From Chamaecyparis obtusa (lineage: Eukaryota > Streptophyta > Pinopsida > Cupressales > Cupressaceae): a stretch of DNA of 64,000 bases. This document shows, piece after piece, positions 10,966 through 22,126 of the stretch. The stretch is taken from positions 302,501 to 366,500 of the forward strand of contig BSBK01007026.1 in the NCBI GenBank assembly GCA_027943335.1, in the 5' to 3' direction. The translations under genes and the position numbers were made by a program. The notes below the pieces were generated by a model. It was not told where the DNA came from and did no database searches. It was given only the letters and a program-made list of their open reading frames with translations. Every line of letters starts with the position of its first letter. Positions within the stretch are counted from its first letter, which is position 1.

Positions 10966-11962
10966 TGTACACACAAAAGTAGTGTACTTCTATGAATCCT
11001 TACAATCAAGAACACTCAAGAATGAGGTCTCAAAAATTGATCCATAGCTCTCTATGTATGGAGTTGCAAGATTGTAAAATTTCTCTCAGCTAGAGCTATT
11101 AAACTTAATGACCTTGCTAGTCAACCACACAATGAGAGATTCAAGTGAAGACAAAGGCAAGAATGCCAATATCCTCAAGAATCAAATGAAAATGCAATGC
11201 AAGTAAGTTAAGAATGAAGATGCAAACTAATCTATGAAAATGAAAGTACAATGCAACTAAACTATGAAAGGAAAGAACAAGTGTTACAAATCCTTCCTAT
11301 TTAAACTATGTGAGATTAATCTATTGCATAAAGAAAGTCTATACTAAGAATGCCATGATTATGCAACTATGAAAGCAAGCTAAATGAGATGCAACAACAA
11401 TGTCTTCAAAGCTTGGATGCAAGAAAGTCTTCAAAGAGCTCCAAATGACCTAGAAAACCTATAGCATAAAGTTAGCATAAAAGTGAATGATATCCAAATG
11501 AGGAAGAGAGCTCTTCTTTTATAGGAAATGAAAAAGAATGGACCATGGAGATTAAGAGGCAAAAGACTTAATCAATGGTGGAGCATCAAAGAGGGGAAAT
11601 CCATTTGCACAAATATCTTCCAATAGGAAAATAAGAGTTGACTTTTGTGTCCACATGAGAAAAAAAATGCTTTTCTTCTTTTTATAAAATAAGGATAATG
11701 CTTTATTTGTGCAACTTATGATAAGAGGAAAAGGTGGGGGATTTTTATTTAATAAAAGGGGAGGAAATATTCCTTTTAATAAATAAAGACTTAGGATAAA
11801 ATGGTTAGCCCAAGGTAAAATATCAAAAATGATGAAACAGGACTTGATCAAGGAAATTGATATAATTAATAAAATGTTGATTTTTGAAAATATTGATTCA
11901 AGGATTTGATAAATTGCAAGAATGAGGCCCAAAGTCTAGGCAACCATTTTAGAGTGCATACA
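10966..11962 (-). repeat. Element B 3' LTR
   Basis: 997 bp, minus-strand start TGTATGCACTC and end TTTTGTGTGTACA. It aligns end to end with 34365-35361 without gaps. A minus-strand TATA box CCTATAAAAG lies near 11516-11525. It is bordered on its inner side by a polypurine tract and on its outer side by the target duplication ATAAC. Confidence 0.92.
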
Positions 11963-11975
11963 TTTGCCCCTCTTT
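11963..11975 (-). other. Element B polypurine tract
   Basis: On the minus strand AAAGAGGGGCAAA sits directly before the 3' LTR start TGTATG. This is the expected position and composition for the plus-strand DNA primer of an LTR retrotransposon; one C interrupts the purines. Confidence 0.75.
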
Positions 11976-12795
11976 GACTAATGTGTGATCATTTCAAGAA
12001 CACATGTAGTCAAAGAAGAATTGAAATGTGAGATCGATTTGGGATCACAAAACAACTCAGACATGTGTTTATTTTGGGAACACGCCAGGACAAAGATAAG
12101 CAAAAAGCTAAAAGACAAGACCAACACCATCGCTGCTAGGTGAAAATCAAACCTTAGACAAAACTATCACCGTCACTGCTAGGCAATAATCAAGTCTGAA
12201 AAATAGGAGATAAAAATTGAAAGACAAAATCACCATCGCCACTGCTAGGTGATAATCAAGTCTAAAAATAAGAATCTCAAGCTGAGCTGAATGATAAAGC
12301 TGAATCAAAGATTAAAGCTGATAGGTACTACCCCCTCGAAATTGAAATCAAAATCAGGTAGAGGAGAATAGGAAATTGATAAAATTGATCAAAGCACTAG
12401 AAATCATAGTCGAAGGATAGGACAATAGGATAACCATCAAGTAGTGAAGACATGCCCCAGGTTGACTAGGTTTGACTGAGAAAGATATAGGATAAAAATT
12501 AAGTCAAACCTTAGAGAAATGAAGTGAGTGAAAATGAATGAGAGACTAGGAGTTTGAAAGAGATGGGGGGAGAAGAAATGAAGATGCCCCAACAAAGATC
12601 GAAGGATCAAGCCTCAAATGGTCAGCCAATTGCGTAGATGAGGGTGAAAATTTTGAAAGGTGATTTTGACTATCAAGATTAACTCAGATTTCAATTTTGA
12701 GTCCAAAAATGGATCCAGGATGTTGAAATTAGCTAGGGGTGCAATTTTCACGCAATTCTAAGGTATTTTGAAAATTAGGTCAAAAAGTTAAAATG
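11976..12795. other. Element B non-coding spacer between 3' LTR and antisense gene
   Basis: No coding sequence recognised. Around 12125-12265 a short unit with CTGCTAGG and GATAATCAAGTCT recurs about three times with drift (CACCATCGCTGCTAGGTGAA, CACCGTCACTGCTAGGCAAT, CGCCACTGCTAGGTGATAAT). The end of the stretch would act as upstream region of the antisense gene. Confidence 0.5.
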
Positions 12796-12805
12796 CTATA
12801 TAAGG
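12796..12805 (+). promoter_or_regulatory. TATA box of the antisense gene
   Basis: CTATATAAGG on the plus strand lies about 75 bases before the ATG at 12878, a normal distance for a plant promoter with a short leader. It is in the opposite orientation to the LTR promoters of element B, so the antisense gene may have had its own transcription start. Confidence 0.5.
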
Positions 12806-12877
12806 GGCAAAAGTGTCATTTTCAAAATCATTTGTCATTTAGCCATTTTGAGAATTTTGAGAGCTTAGAGAGAGAAA

Positions 12878-15215
12878 ATGGCCCAGCAAGTAGTGATTCC
12901 TATCCACAGGCATCGGTTTGAGCACGGTCAATTGCACAACCGGCCTCCACACTATGCTGCCCCGGTGAGTTTTCAGAAAACCTTCACTTTTTTGAGTCAT
13001 TAATGAGCATTTAAGATATTTAGCACATTTTTTCAAGAATTTTAAAATTTTAAAATTTCAATTTTCAAGAATTAGGTGATATATCGCATGATACTTTAGA
13101 AGTATCGCCCCCTTTAGAGAGAAATATCGTGCGATACTTCATGGGTCGTAAGTGTATCGCACACGCATAGACACCAGTATCACATGATAACTGGCGAACT
13201 ATCACGTGATACTTGGTGAAGTATCGCACAATCAAAGGTATATCACACCGCTATAGGAAGAAGTGTCGCACGACACTTGTCCCAAAAGCATTATCACCCA
13301 AGTTAAAAAAAATTGATATTTTTAAGTATTTTTGAGCAAAAAATGACATGGGTCTAGACAAGTTTACATTGTATATATCTTGTACTGATTTTTAGACATT
13401 CATCATGATATGTACTGACATTTGGCTTGGTTTAATGGTTTGCAGGAGAACTTTTCAGTGTTACTCATCAGAGCACTGAAGGTGGTGGGACTGAAGTGCA
13501 TCTGAGATCTTGATGATCTGGGCAAGGTTGACTTGAGGGCAATGGGATTTGGATATTTGGTGTGGTTCCCATATATCTGGGATGATCATGGGTTGTTGAC
13601 TGCTCTTGTCGAGAGATGACATAGTGAGCACCACACCTTCCACCTACCCACAAGAGAGGCGTCCATCACACTAGAGAACATCTATCAGATTCTCCTAGTA
13701 CCATGTCATGGAGAGCCGGTGAGTAAAATCATGCTTTAAGGTATAATCATTTAAATATAATATTTCCATATGATGAAAACTAACATGATTGTTTGCTAGC
13801 ATAGGTGTACTATGATCAGGATGCCACTGAGGGACAACAGGTGATATAGGCTATGTTCTAGGACGTCACTATCCTGGATCATCATGTGAGCTAGGACAGA
13901 TTGATCGATGATTTTGGCAAAGACTTTCCGGTCCCTTGAATTGTTGCATCCATCATCTCACAGGCCCTGATGACTGACCACAGTCAAAAGGGATTTCCAC
14001 TCAGCTGGGGTAGTTACTGGTGGATTTGGTAGAGAGACCTCGACGCATGGCATGGGGACCTACCATACTTGTAGAGATGTATCATGAGTTACATGAGATC
14101 ATCTACAGGGATGGTCAGACATGGGCTTACGGTGCCATCCTGGCATAGGTGTGGGCTTGGGAGCACATCGTTGTGGTGCGCCCCAGGGTTTAGCCGAGAG
14201 AGCAGAGATATCCATTCATATACAGATACATAGGATTTATATCACATGCCCATACTGGGGATGTGACATACTATAGGCGGATTCTAGATGAGATGACCTC
14301 CTTTACATGGAGGCCATACAAGGAGGTTGAGGGCTAGGGAGATGCAAAAGATGAGCTGAGCTACATGCTATGCAGCCAGCCATTAGTAGGATGACATGCA
14401 AAGATAGTCGAGAGATTCTACATCACTTGGGTATGGTGATAGTTCGGGTGGCAATAGCAGGTCTCAGTAGAGACCACCACTTATGCGAGGGCTAGGGATG
14501 AGGAGGGACATGGGTGGCTACCCATGTTAGACTATCAGCTAGCCATTGCGGAGACATATGGCATCAAGAGGGAGGCTTGGGAGTACCTTCTTGATGTGGC
14601 TGATGCAGGATCTAACATAGCATACAGGGCTAAGTGGTGGAGGGCACCATTCCCTCATTTCATAGTACCTAATGCCCCGATAGCAACTCAGGGTGGGGAT
14701 GGGAATGATGGGAGAGATGGAGGAGATAAAGGGGATGGAGGAAGAGGGAGAGGGAGAGGGAGGGTGATGGAGAGGGGGAGGGATCAGGATCAGGTGGCTA
14801 GAAATGGTCATGAGGATAGAGATCGATGACTCCTAAGGATGAGGTGAGACCAGCTCACCGACAGGTAGAAGTACAACAGGATCAGCCTGCACGAGGGGAG
14901 GACCTGAGAGCCAGGATACAGGCTCTAGAGGCTGAGATACAGTAGCTCAAGATCACCATAATAGTTAGAGAGTAGCAGCTCACCGATCAACGGGCAGAGA
15001 TAGAGCGGCGGGAGAGAGCCCTACAGGTTGCCCTTGCAGAGGGATAGAGAGAGGTAGCACGAGCCACATATTACCATGATCTCTATATACAGCCAGTACC
15101 AGTGGGTTAGAGGGCTCCTTCCCACTCAGTAGTAGTGGGTAGATCAGATGCAGTACCAGATGCGGCACCACCTCCCCCAACACTAGGTCCTCGGGATGGT
15201 GGCAGTGAGTCCTAA
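12878..15215 (+). pseudogene. Antisense plant mobile domain (PMD) gene of element B, three exons, decayed
   Basis: Exon 1 (12878-12964) starts ATG and codes MAQQVVIPIHRHRFEHG; it ends at a GTGAGT donor in phase 0. Exon 2 (13446-13718) follows a TTTGCAG acceptor, is 91 codons and contains WFPYIWDDHGLLTALVER and HTFHLPTREASITLENIYQI, the N-terminal core of the plant mobile domain (PF10536 type, as in MAIN). It ends at another GTGAGT. Exon 3 starts near 13805 and continues with KGFPLSWGSYWWIW, then in another frame VWAWEHIVVVRP, a gly/arg-rich stretch (14690-14829) and a coiled-coil-like tail with IQALEAEIQ and RAEIERRERAL. Stops at 13503, 13617 and several in exon 3 sit at Arg, Gln or Trp positions; at least two frameshifts exist. 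It runs tail-to-tail with pol. PMD genes carried by Ty3/gypsy elements are known; function there is unclear. Confidence 0.8.
13077..13285. repeat. Cluster of TATCGCGCGATA-like words in intron 1 of the antisense gene
   Basis: Within about 200 bases there are roughly nine variants of a self-complementary word close to AGTATCGCRCGATACT: ATATCGCATGATACTT, ATATCGTGCGATACTT, AGTGTATCGCAC, AGTATCACATGATAACT, CTATCACGTGATACTT, AAGTATCGCACAAT and AGTGTCGCACGACACTT among them. The same word recurs at 31591-31760 and 34035-34260 in the leader of element B. It is absent from the LTRs and coding parts as far as I can see. Confidence 0.75.
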
Positions 15216-16837
15216 GTTTAGGGCTTAGGTTTAGATGTTTTGGACATATCATGAGACTTTATGATCCAGATTTTGGGATCTCATATTGTATATTGTATGA
15301 TGACATTGTTATATATATGAGATTACTGGATGTTTGATATATCTTGTGTTTACATCTCACTTGTGATGGGTGTATCAGTTTATGTATTGTCTTGTCATTT
15401 TACTCAAAATGTATTTTATAAATGCTCAAGTATATTCTCTCTCATAGATGTATGATTGATTCTCATGTGTATGATATAGAATCATGTTTCTGAAAATGAT
15501 AGTTTTGAGATATAGATACGATGATATGATTAACCCCTTGTGATGATAGGAACAAGTCATGATGAAAGATAAGGAGCGAAAGACATGATCGAGAAAAGGG
15601 AAAAATGAGCGCAATTGACCGACAGGTCGATGTAAGATGAAAAGGAGAGCTCTCTCCATATGCAAGATGAAAAACTAATGTAACATGACCCTAAAAATGC
15701 AAGCTACTATGAAAATTGGTTGACTTGCAAGGTCACAACGCTTATAGACATCTAATTATCATCATCGAGCTTTTATTGGTAGCATTGTAAGATCATATAA
15801 TACACACTAGTATGACTATGGGTATATGAATATGATCTATATCAGATAGAATGTGGGAATCCCTCCTAGACACCAAAGAATGTAGGTCAAGATGACTAGT
15901 GCAGTGAGATTACCTAAGTTTTCTATAGCGAGATTATGCTTGCATCAGGACACAAGAAGATCAAGATGGCTATAAGCATGCACTCATGAAACAATCAAGG
16001 ATAATACCTTGTCAATCCCTAGTGTCAAGTAAGACCAGCATAAATGCTCATGACAATTAGGATCAACGAAATATACCCATAAGCAGATAAAGAAATAAAA
16101 CATGTTCTCATACCCTTAGTCTTCTAGTTATGCATCATCGAAAACTTCTCAGGGAGAGACCACTCATCAAAGAAATTCTCATAGACAGCACACAAAGAAA
16201 AATAAAGTCAACATATCTCAATTGAGTTGATTGTTTAGGTGCGTGTGTGTTGGTCATAGAGTCAAACTTTGAGTATCAAATTTGCTAATGAGCGATAGCG
16301 CATCATACTTAGACTGGTGGGTAAGACATCTGATAAGTGTTGAGAAACATTCGACGCTAGGGTAGTGTTGAAAAACATAGTTTGGGGTGGTGTTAAAAAA
16401 CACCTATTTGTGAAATGCCCCCAAGAGACAAACACACCTAAAGGACCTATGCTAGCAGGTATGCCCCCCAGACAAAAATAAAGACCAATTCTAGACCAAG
16501 TCAAATAAGGTCAAGGCATGATGGAGAATGGCTAAGTGTCGAGGATGCATGCTAAAAGACAAGGGTGCAAAGGCCTCAAGTAGCGCCTGTTTCCAAGTTT
16601 TCACCACTTGAAAATTTTTTGATTTTTCAATTTTTTTGTATTTTTGCTACCAAGGCGCCTATTTCCAGGTTTTCACCAAGGCACTTTTCTATTTTTTTGA
16701 ATTTTTTTTTTTTTTTTGTATTTTTTTAGGACTTTATATGCTTTTTAGGATTTTTTCAGCATCATATATGAATTTTTTTGGAATTTTTTTCAGGATCCAT
16801 AAATATGTACAAAGGATGCCCCCAGATTGAATAGGCA
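15216..16837. other. Element B non-coding spacer between integrase end and antisense gene end
   Basis: No coding sequence recognised. Two 20-30-base segments beginning GCGCCTRTTTCCARGTTTTC recur at about 16587 and 16655, near long T runs (16690-16725). Both flanking genes end towards this spacer (pol on minus, PMD on plus), so it would hold their 3' ends. Confidence 0.5.
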
Positions 16838-17914
16838 TCATGGATAGAACTTCTTGAGGTGCAAAATATTAATAGGATAAGGGAGTTGTTCTCCCTGTTC
16901 ATCAGATAGCAAGTAAGCACCTGTCCCAAAAGCAGTAGTAATAATGTATGGTCCAAGCCAATTAGATTCAAATTTGCCCTTTTGTTCTTGATGTTGTTGG
17001 TTCTTAGGATTCTCATGCAGGACAAGATCTCCTACTTGAAATTCTCTAGGGCGAACCATCTTGTTGAATGCTTTGGACATATGCTTTTGGTAGACTCTCA
17101 TGTGATCAAAAGATGTTCTACGTTTCTCATCAAGAAGTTCCAATTCTTGCAATCTCATGGCACGATAATCTTCATCTGTAATCAAACCTTTGAGAGAGAC
17201 TCTAAGTGAGGGAATCTCAACTTCTAAAGGTAATACTGCATCAGCACCATAAGTGAGAGAAAAAGGAGTAGCCCCTGTGGGAGTATGAATACTTGTTCTG
17301 TAGGCCCATAAGGCTGGATTGATCTGTAAGTGCCAGTCTCAACTATTCTTGTGAACTGTTCTATGGAGAATCTTAAGAATGGTTTTATTAGAGGCCTTTG
17401 CTTGTCCATTTCCTTGTGGGAATTAAATGGAGGACCAATGCTATTTTATCTTGAATTTCTTGCAGAGGTGTGTAAGGTCCTTGTTTTTTAACTGACCTCC
17501 ATTATCAATGATTATCTTAGAAGGTATCCCAAATTGACAAATGATGTGATTCAATATGAACAAAGAGATTGTCTTCCTTGAAGCAACAAATAGTGGAAAG
17601 ACTTCTACCCATTTGGTAAAGTAGTCAGTAGCAGTAATGATGAATTTATGTCCACCTGATGAGTTGGGATGAATCTTCCCAACAAGGTCAAAGGCCCAGT
17701 GCTGAAATGGCCAATGAGAAATAGAAGGAATAAGCTCCCTACCTAGAGCGTGAATCAAGTTTCCATGTTTTTGACATTTTTCACAAGACTTGGCAAAATC
17801 TATAGCATCTATCTGCATTGTGGGCCAATAATACCCCACCCTAAGCAACCTTTGGGCCATGGAAAGACCATTGGAATGTCCTCCACAAATGCCCTCGTGG
17901 ATGTTAACTAACAC
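16838..17914 (-). pseudogene. Element B integrase
   Basis: The minus strand shows an N-terminal zinc-binding HHCC domain (about 17750-17900: HEGICGGH, then YYWPTM, then CEKCQKHG), a catalytic core with HWAFDLVG (first Asp, near 17690) and IIDNGGQ (second Asp, near 17500), and a C-terminal part with FQVGDLVLHENPK and FESNWLGPYIITTAFGTGAY, the family's GPY/F-type module. In the third catalytic motif the usual Glu codon is AAG (Lys, plus 17396-17398), so the DDE triad is broken, besides stops near 17410-17440. Integrase inserts the DNA copy into the chromosome. It ends pol at 16838. Confidence 0.85.
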
Positions 17915-18580
17915 TCAGTCGGACTCATCCTTTTCCAAGCACCTAAGAAGTGTCCCATCTAAACCCCTCTTATACAAATCACCAGAGACAAGGGTATGGC
18001 GAGAGGCATTACAGAAAAGGTTTCTTCTTTCAGAGTGATTAAAGGATTGAGGAATGATGCCATCATGAAGATATGAATAGATAGCACCATAACAGGAAGA
18101 CTCATGAGTGACCAAGGTACAAATGACATGGCTTTCAGAGGAGTCAAAGATGGGATGATGTAGCTCTTCCACCAGGAATTCAAATCTTGATTCATGTTGT
18201 TCCAACTGAAGGAGTGAAGCTAATGTAGCCATAGCATCTACAACCTTGTTTTATGCTCTAGGGATCTGTTGAAATGTCATGAATGTGAAGTAACGCCACA
18301 ATGAATCAACCATCTTTTTGTAAGGTATCAGCTTATCATCCTTAGTTTGGTATTCTCCATTCACTTGGTTGATAATCAATTGCGAATCCCCAAAGACATG
18401 TAACTCTGTTATATTCCACTCAATAGCCATCTTAAGTCCATTGGTGAGAGCCTCATATTTTGCAATATTATTTGTGCATGGGAACAAAATTTTGTAAGAC
18501 TTAGGTATGTTGCACCCATGAGGAGAAATAAACAATACTCCAGCTCCTGATCCATTTTGTATATTTTAGCCATCAAAGAA
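17915..18580 (-). pseudogene. Element B additional (archaeal-type) RNase H, aRNH
   Basis: Minus-strand landmarks in order: MFFDG just above 18566 (first Asp), SGAGVLFISPHGCN, then FPCTNNIAKYEALTNGLK (Glu), then HVFGDSQLIINQVNGEYQTK (Asp), then FQQIPRA and NKVVDAMATLASLL (last Asp), followed by a spacer to the integrase zinc finger. This is the second RNase H typical of Tat elements, placed after the gypsy RNase H. Stops follow FDG and IPRA. It is thought to complement or replace the weakened gypsy RNase H in removing template RNA. Confidence 0.85.
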
Positions 18581-19190
18581 CATTTTCCAAGTACGTGTGG
18601 TCATGTACATTATGTGCTCATCTGGGAATTCTACTTGAATAGGCATGCTATCCTTGACTGGGAAATCAACAAGTTGATCTGCAATAGCTTGCCCCTTTAT
18701 AGCCTTACGCTCAATGTACTCTATATCAAATTTTGACAAAACCATCATCCACTTAGTGAGTCTACCCATGAGAGTAGCCTTACTAAGCAAATATTTAAGA
18801 GGATCAATTTTTGCAATGAGATGTATAGTATGGGCAAGCATGTAGTGTCACAACTTTTGGGAAGCAAACACTACCGCAAGACAAGACTTTTCAATACTAT
18901 TATAATTGATCTCATCAGATACTAGAGTACAACTAATGTAGTAGATGGCTCTTTCCTTCCCAGTATCATCAAGTTGAGCCAACAATGCCCCCAAGGAAGA
19001 TTTTTTTGTTGAGATGTACAAAATTAATGGTTTTCCTAGGATAGGAGGCATTAAAATTGGAGGATTAGCCAAGTATTGCTTTATTTGATCTAGGATCTTT
19101 TGGCAATCCTCATTCCAGGTGCATGTGGTTCCTTTATGCAATGTCTTGTTGAATGGTTGTGCTCTATCTACAAGCTATGAAATAAACCTC
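18566..19190 (-). pseudogene. Element B gypsy RNase H
   Basis: Minus strand 18848-19141 reads TCTWNEDCQKILDQIKQYL, then PLILYISTKKSSLGALLAQL and ERAIYYISCTLVSDEINYNS, the RT-RNase H connection and RNase H core. The first catalytic Asp is replaced (LYIS where LY[IV]A or VDAS is expected). A stop separates it from 18566-18841, which reads LIAKIDPLKYLLSKATLMGR, WMMVLSKFDIEYIERKAIKG and QAIADQLVDFP, the end of the domain. This order (RNase H then aRNH) is the standard Tat arrangement. Confidence 0.85.
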
Positions 19191-19273
19191 TGTATGGATT
19201 GGAGTCATCCTTGAAGACTTCTCATCTGACTAATGTTCTTAGGAGGAGGCATATTTAATATAGCTTGAACCTT

Positions 19274-20010
19274 TTAGGGATCCACCTCTATTCCTTTGGC
19301 TGGAATTATAAATCCTAGAAGTTTACCCAAGGTAACCCCAAAGGCACACTTTTTCAGATTCAATCTTAACTGAAACTGTTTCATTTGATCTAGAATTACT
19401 TCCAAATCTTCTAGGTGTGTATCCCTTTGCTTAGACTTGGCCAAGGTATCATCCACATAATCCTCCATGTTTTTATGCATCATATCATGGAATATTGTGG
19501 TCATAGATCTTTGGTATGTGGCTCCTACATTTTTAATCCAAATGGCATGACATTCCAACAATAGGTTCCCCATGCACATGTGAAGGCTATCTTTTCTTGA
19601 TCCTCAAGAGCTATTTTTATTTGGTTATAACCAGAAAAACCATCCATTAAAAAGTATATCTCATAGCCTACAGTCATATCCACTATCATGTCTATGTTAG
19701 GGAGTGGAAATTCATCCTTTGGGAAAGCTTTGTTAAGATCTCTAAAGTCTGTGCATACATGAATGGACCCATCATGCTTTGAAACTGGAACAATATTTGA
19801 GATCCACTTGGCATAGTCGATAGCTCTAATAAATCCTGCTCCTAAGAGCTTTTCTAATTCAACTTTAACAAGGAGAGCTATGTGAGGATGCATTTTCCTC
19901 AACTTCTATTTTACTGGTTTAGTTCCTAGAGTTATAGATAAGTGATGCATAATAAGATTAGTGTCAAGCCCTGGCATGTCTGAATATGTCCAAGAAAAAT
20001 TGATTTTCTT
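19274..20010 (-). pseudogene. Element B reverse transcriptase
   Basis: Minus strand: VELEKLLGAGFIRAIDYAKW, then DGSIHVCTDFRDLNKAFPKD, EFPLPNIDMIVDMTVGYEIY, FLMDGFSGYNQIKIALEDQE and NVMPFGLKM, then the catalytic YVDD at 19449-19460, then LRLNLKKCAFGVTLGKLLGF. Domains are contiguous apart from a frameshift near 19530 and a stop near 19272 before the connection to RNase H. The YVDD and first Asp (FLMD) are kept, so loss of function comes from the frame breaks. Confidence 0.9.
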
Positions 20011-21602
20011 CTTTTGTAAGAACTTTGTGTATGCCTCTTTTTCTTGCACTGACAGAGACTGAGCTAGATGTATCACTTGTGGAGCCTCTTCCATATTCAA
20101 ATTTACTGGTTGTGTAGGCTCAATAAGAATTGATGACCTATCTTGGAAATAACTTGGCAAGTTATTAAGTACCCCATCCTTAGGTGCCTCAAAAAAAATT
20201 TCACCTTTAGATATGTCCTTTCTTTTTACTTTTTTGGGTTCTGACACCGCCACAGAGTAATTTTCACCATTAGAACCCTTTCTCTTTTTTTCTTTTCTTT
20301 TATTTTGTGACTGAGGTACTTAATATCTGGCTCCATCATACTTGTTGTAGGTTCACTGGTGGAAGAGACTACAGGTTCAAGAGCATTCAAGTAGCAGGCT
20401 ATCTCATAGTTGTTGTGAAAAGTGAGGAGTTGAGGCTCTTGACAAAGTTGTGACCAATCAATCAAATGATGGTTTAGAAGGGGTAGGTCAATGACTGGTT
20501 CAATATTATTGATAAGAAAGGCATTGTCTCTGGTGATCACACAGTTAGGATCTATCAAGTCTCCCTCTAAGATACCCAAATTAGGGCTTGTCTTACCAAA
20601 TGAAGTGTCATCCAGTAAGGCAATTTGAGGAGTCCAATCCTCTAGTCCTACACTAGGTTCATTGGTCACATCAGGTTGAGTACTATAGGTGTGGACAACA
20701 TCCATGTCCAAATCAACTGTTCCATCTGAAAGAGAGTTCCACTCGAATTCATGTGAATCTATTTTTGAATCTCTACTGGGATGTTTACACCAAGAAGGCT
20801 TAGGATGCCTTGATGTAGAAGCTTCAAGATTGTGAAGGGTAGCGCCTTCTCTAGTGTCTATATTTTCAGCTGCTAAATCATCTGAATCCCCCCAAAGGAG
20901 ATTGGTGGAAGGCACCCAATCATTAGTCATGTCTTGTTGGTTTTGGAGATTAGGTGTATAATCTGAGTCACTGTCACTATCTGTCATAGCTAGCATAGGA
21001 ACACTTTTGTTCTTTCCATTATTAAACCCTAGGCCAACTATTGACTTAGTCCTATGACCAAAAAGAGCATGGTTGAGTGGTTCGGCCTTGGCATCTAACC
21101 TGTGATTGAGAGGGCCATGACCTGGGTAGCCCATGTTGGTGACCAATGTGTATCCTCTCCCATAAGTCTTAGGAGATGGAGAAAAAATTTCATTATGTAG
21201 GTACCTTTCTTCTCTGTATATCCAATCTCTAACAGCCACCTCTTCTTTCTCATCCTGAATAGGTACTGAAGATTCTACAAAAGTATCAAACAAAGTCATG
21301 GCTAAAGACGAGGGATGCATCTCTTGTGATGGTTTACCATAGGACCTAGGTGAAATTGGCAATTTTGTGAAGGAGTCAATTTGATATCCTCCCATACCAA
21401 GGTCTATGGACTTGAATTTATCCTTACACTGCTCAAGAGCTGCCCCAAAATTGTTCACTTCTCTATTTAAGGGAACATGGGCCCCTGTTGAAATGGCATT
21501 AACATATAAGGTTCTATCACCTGGTATGCAGACTTCTAAGCCATTGTATGGAAACTTGACACATTGGTGATAGGTAGATGGTACTGCTTGCATGTCATGA
21601 AT
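20003..21602 (-). pseudogene. Element B linker between protease and RT
   Basis: The minus strand is open for 455 codons from 21593 to 20226, the longest open stretch in the element. It begins MQAVPSTYHQCVKFPYNGLE and VCIPGDRTLYVN, the conserved segment right after the protease in Tat pol. The remainder is polar, acidic and low in recognisable motifs. It overlaps the next open stretch (20253-19906), which reads SWTYSDMPGLDTNLIMHHLS, the standard lead into RT. A TAG at 21600-21602 stands where a conserved Trp follows GRP. Confidence 0.75.
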
Positions 21603-22025
21603 CTATGGTCTACCTAGTAGGATGTTGTATGCTAGAGGACCAGCATCAATGATTTGAAACAAAATGTCCTTTTCAACAGGACCAATTCTAACTGGAAGAA
21701 CAACTAATCCCTTAGAACTTCTCTTAGCCTCATCATAGGCTTTGATAGTAATTTTCTTCCTGGTATCAATGGCATACTCTAAGTAACCTAGGTTTTTCAA
21801 ATGACTTAGAGAACAAATATTGAGCCCAGCACCCCCATCTATCAACACATGCCTAACACGGGTTTTATGGATCATGACCTTAATGTGAAGGGAAAGATTG
21901 TGCGGATGGCTCAAGGCTTTATCACCTTCTTCAAAAAATGTAAGGTAATGTGGGCTAGCAAGGTGGTTGACCATGTTCTGGAATTGGTCGACATCTATAT
22001 TATTAGGGACATTTGTTGCATGCAA
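21603..22025 (-). pseudogene. Element B aspartic protease
   Basis: The minus strand reads VRHVLIDGGAGLNICSLSHL, containing the active site in the DGGA form common in Tat elements (DxG[AS]), and ends in LAYNILLGRP, the conserved end of the retropepsin fold. The 140-residue stretch is uninterrupted; the stop after GRP is the first break. The enzyme would process the polyprotein inside particles. Confidence 0.85.
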
Positions 22026-22126
22026 AGCATCCTCAAGGACACGCTTGTATCTAGGAGATAATTCTAAGAGCTCAAAAATGGAAATCTATGCTGGCATTTG
22101 CTGTAACTGATCAACAAGGTTGTAAC

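Noticed and set aside
14539..15252. Minus-strand frames opposite the PMD gene
   Set aside because: Shadows of the gly/arg-rich and tail parts of the plus-strand gene.
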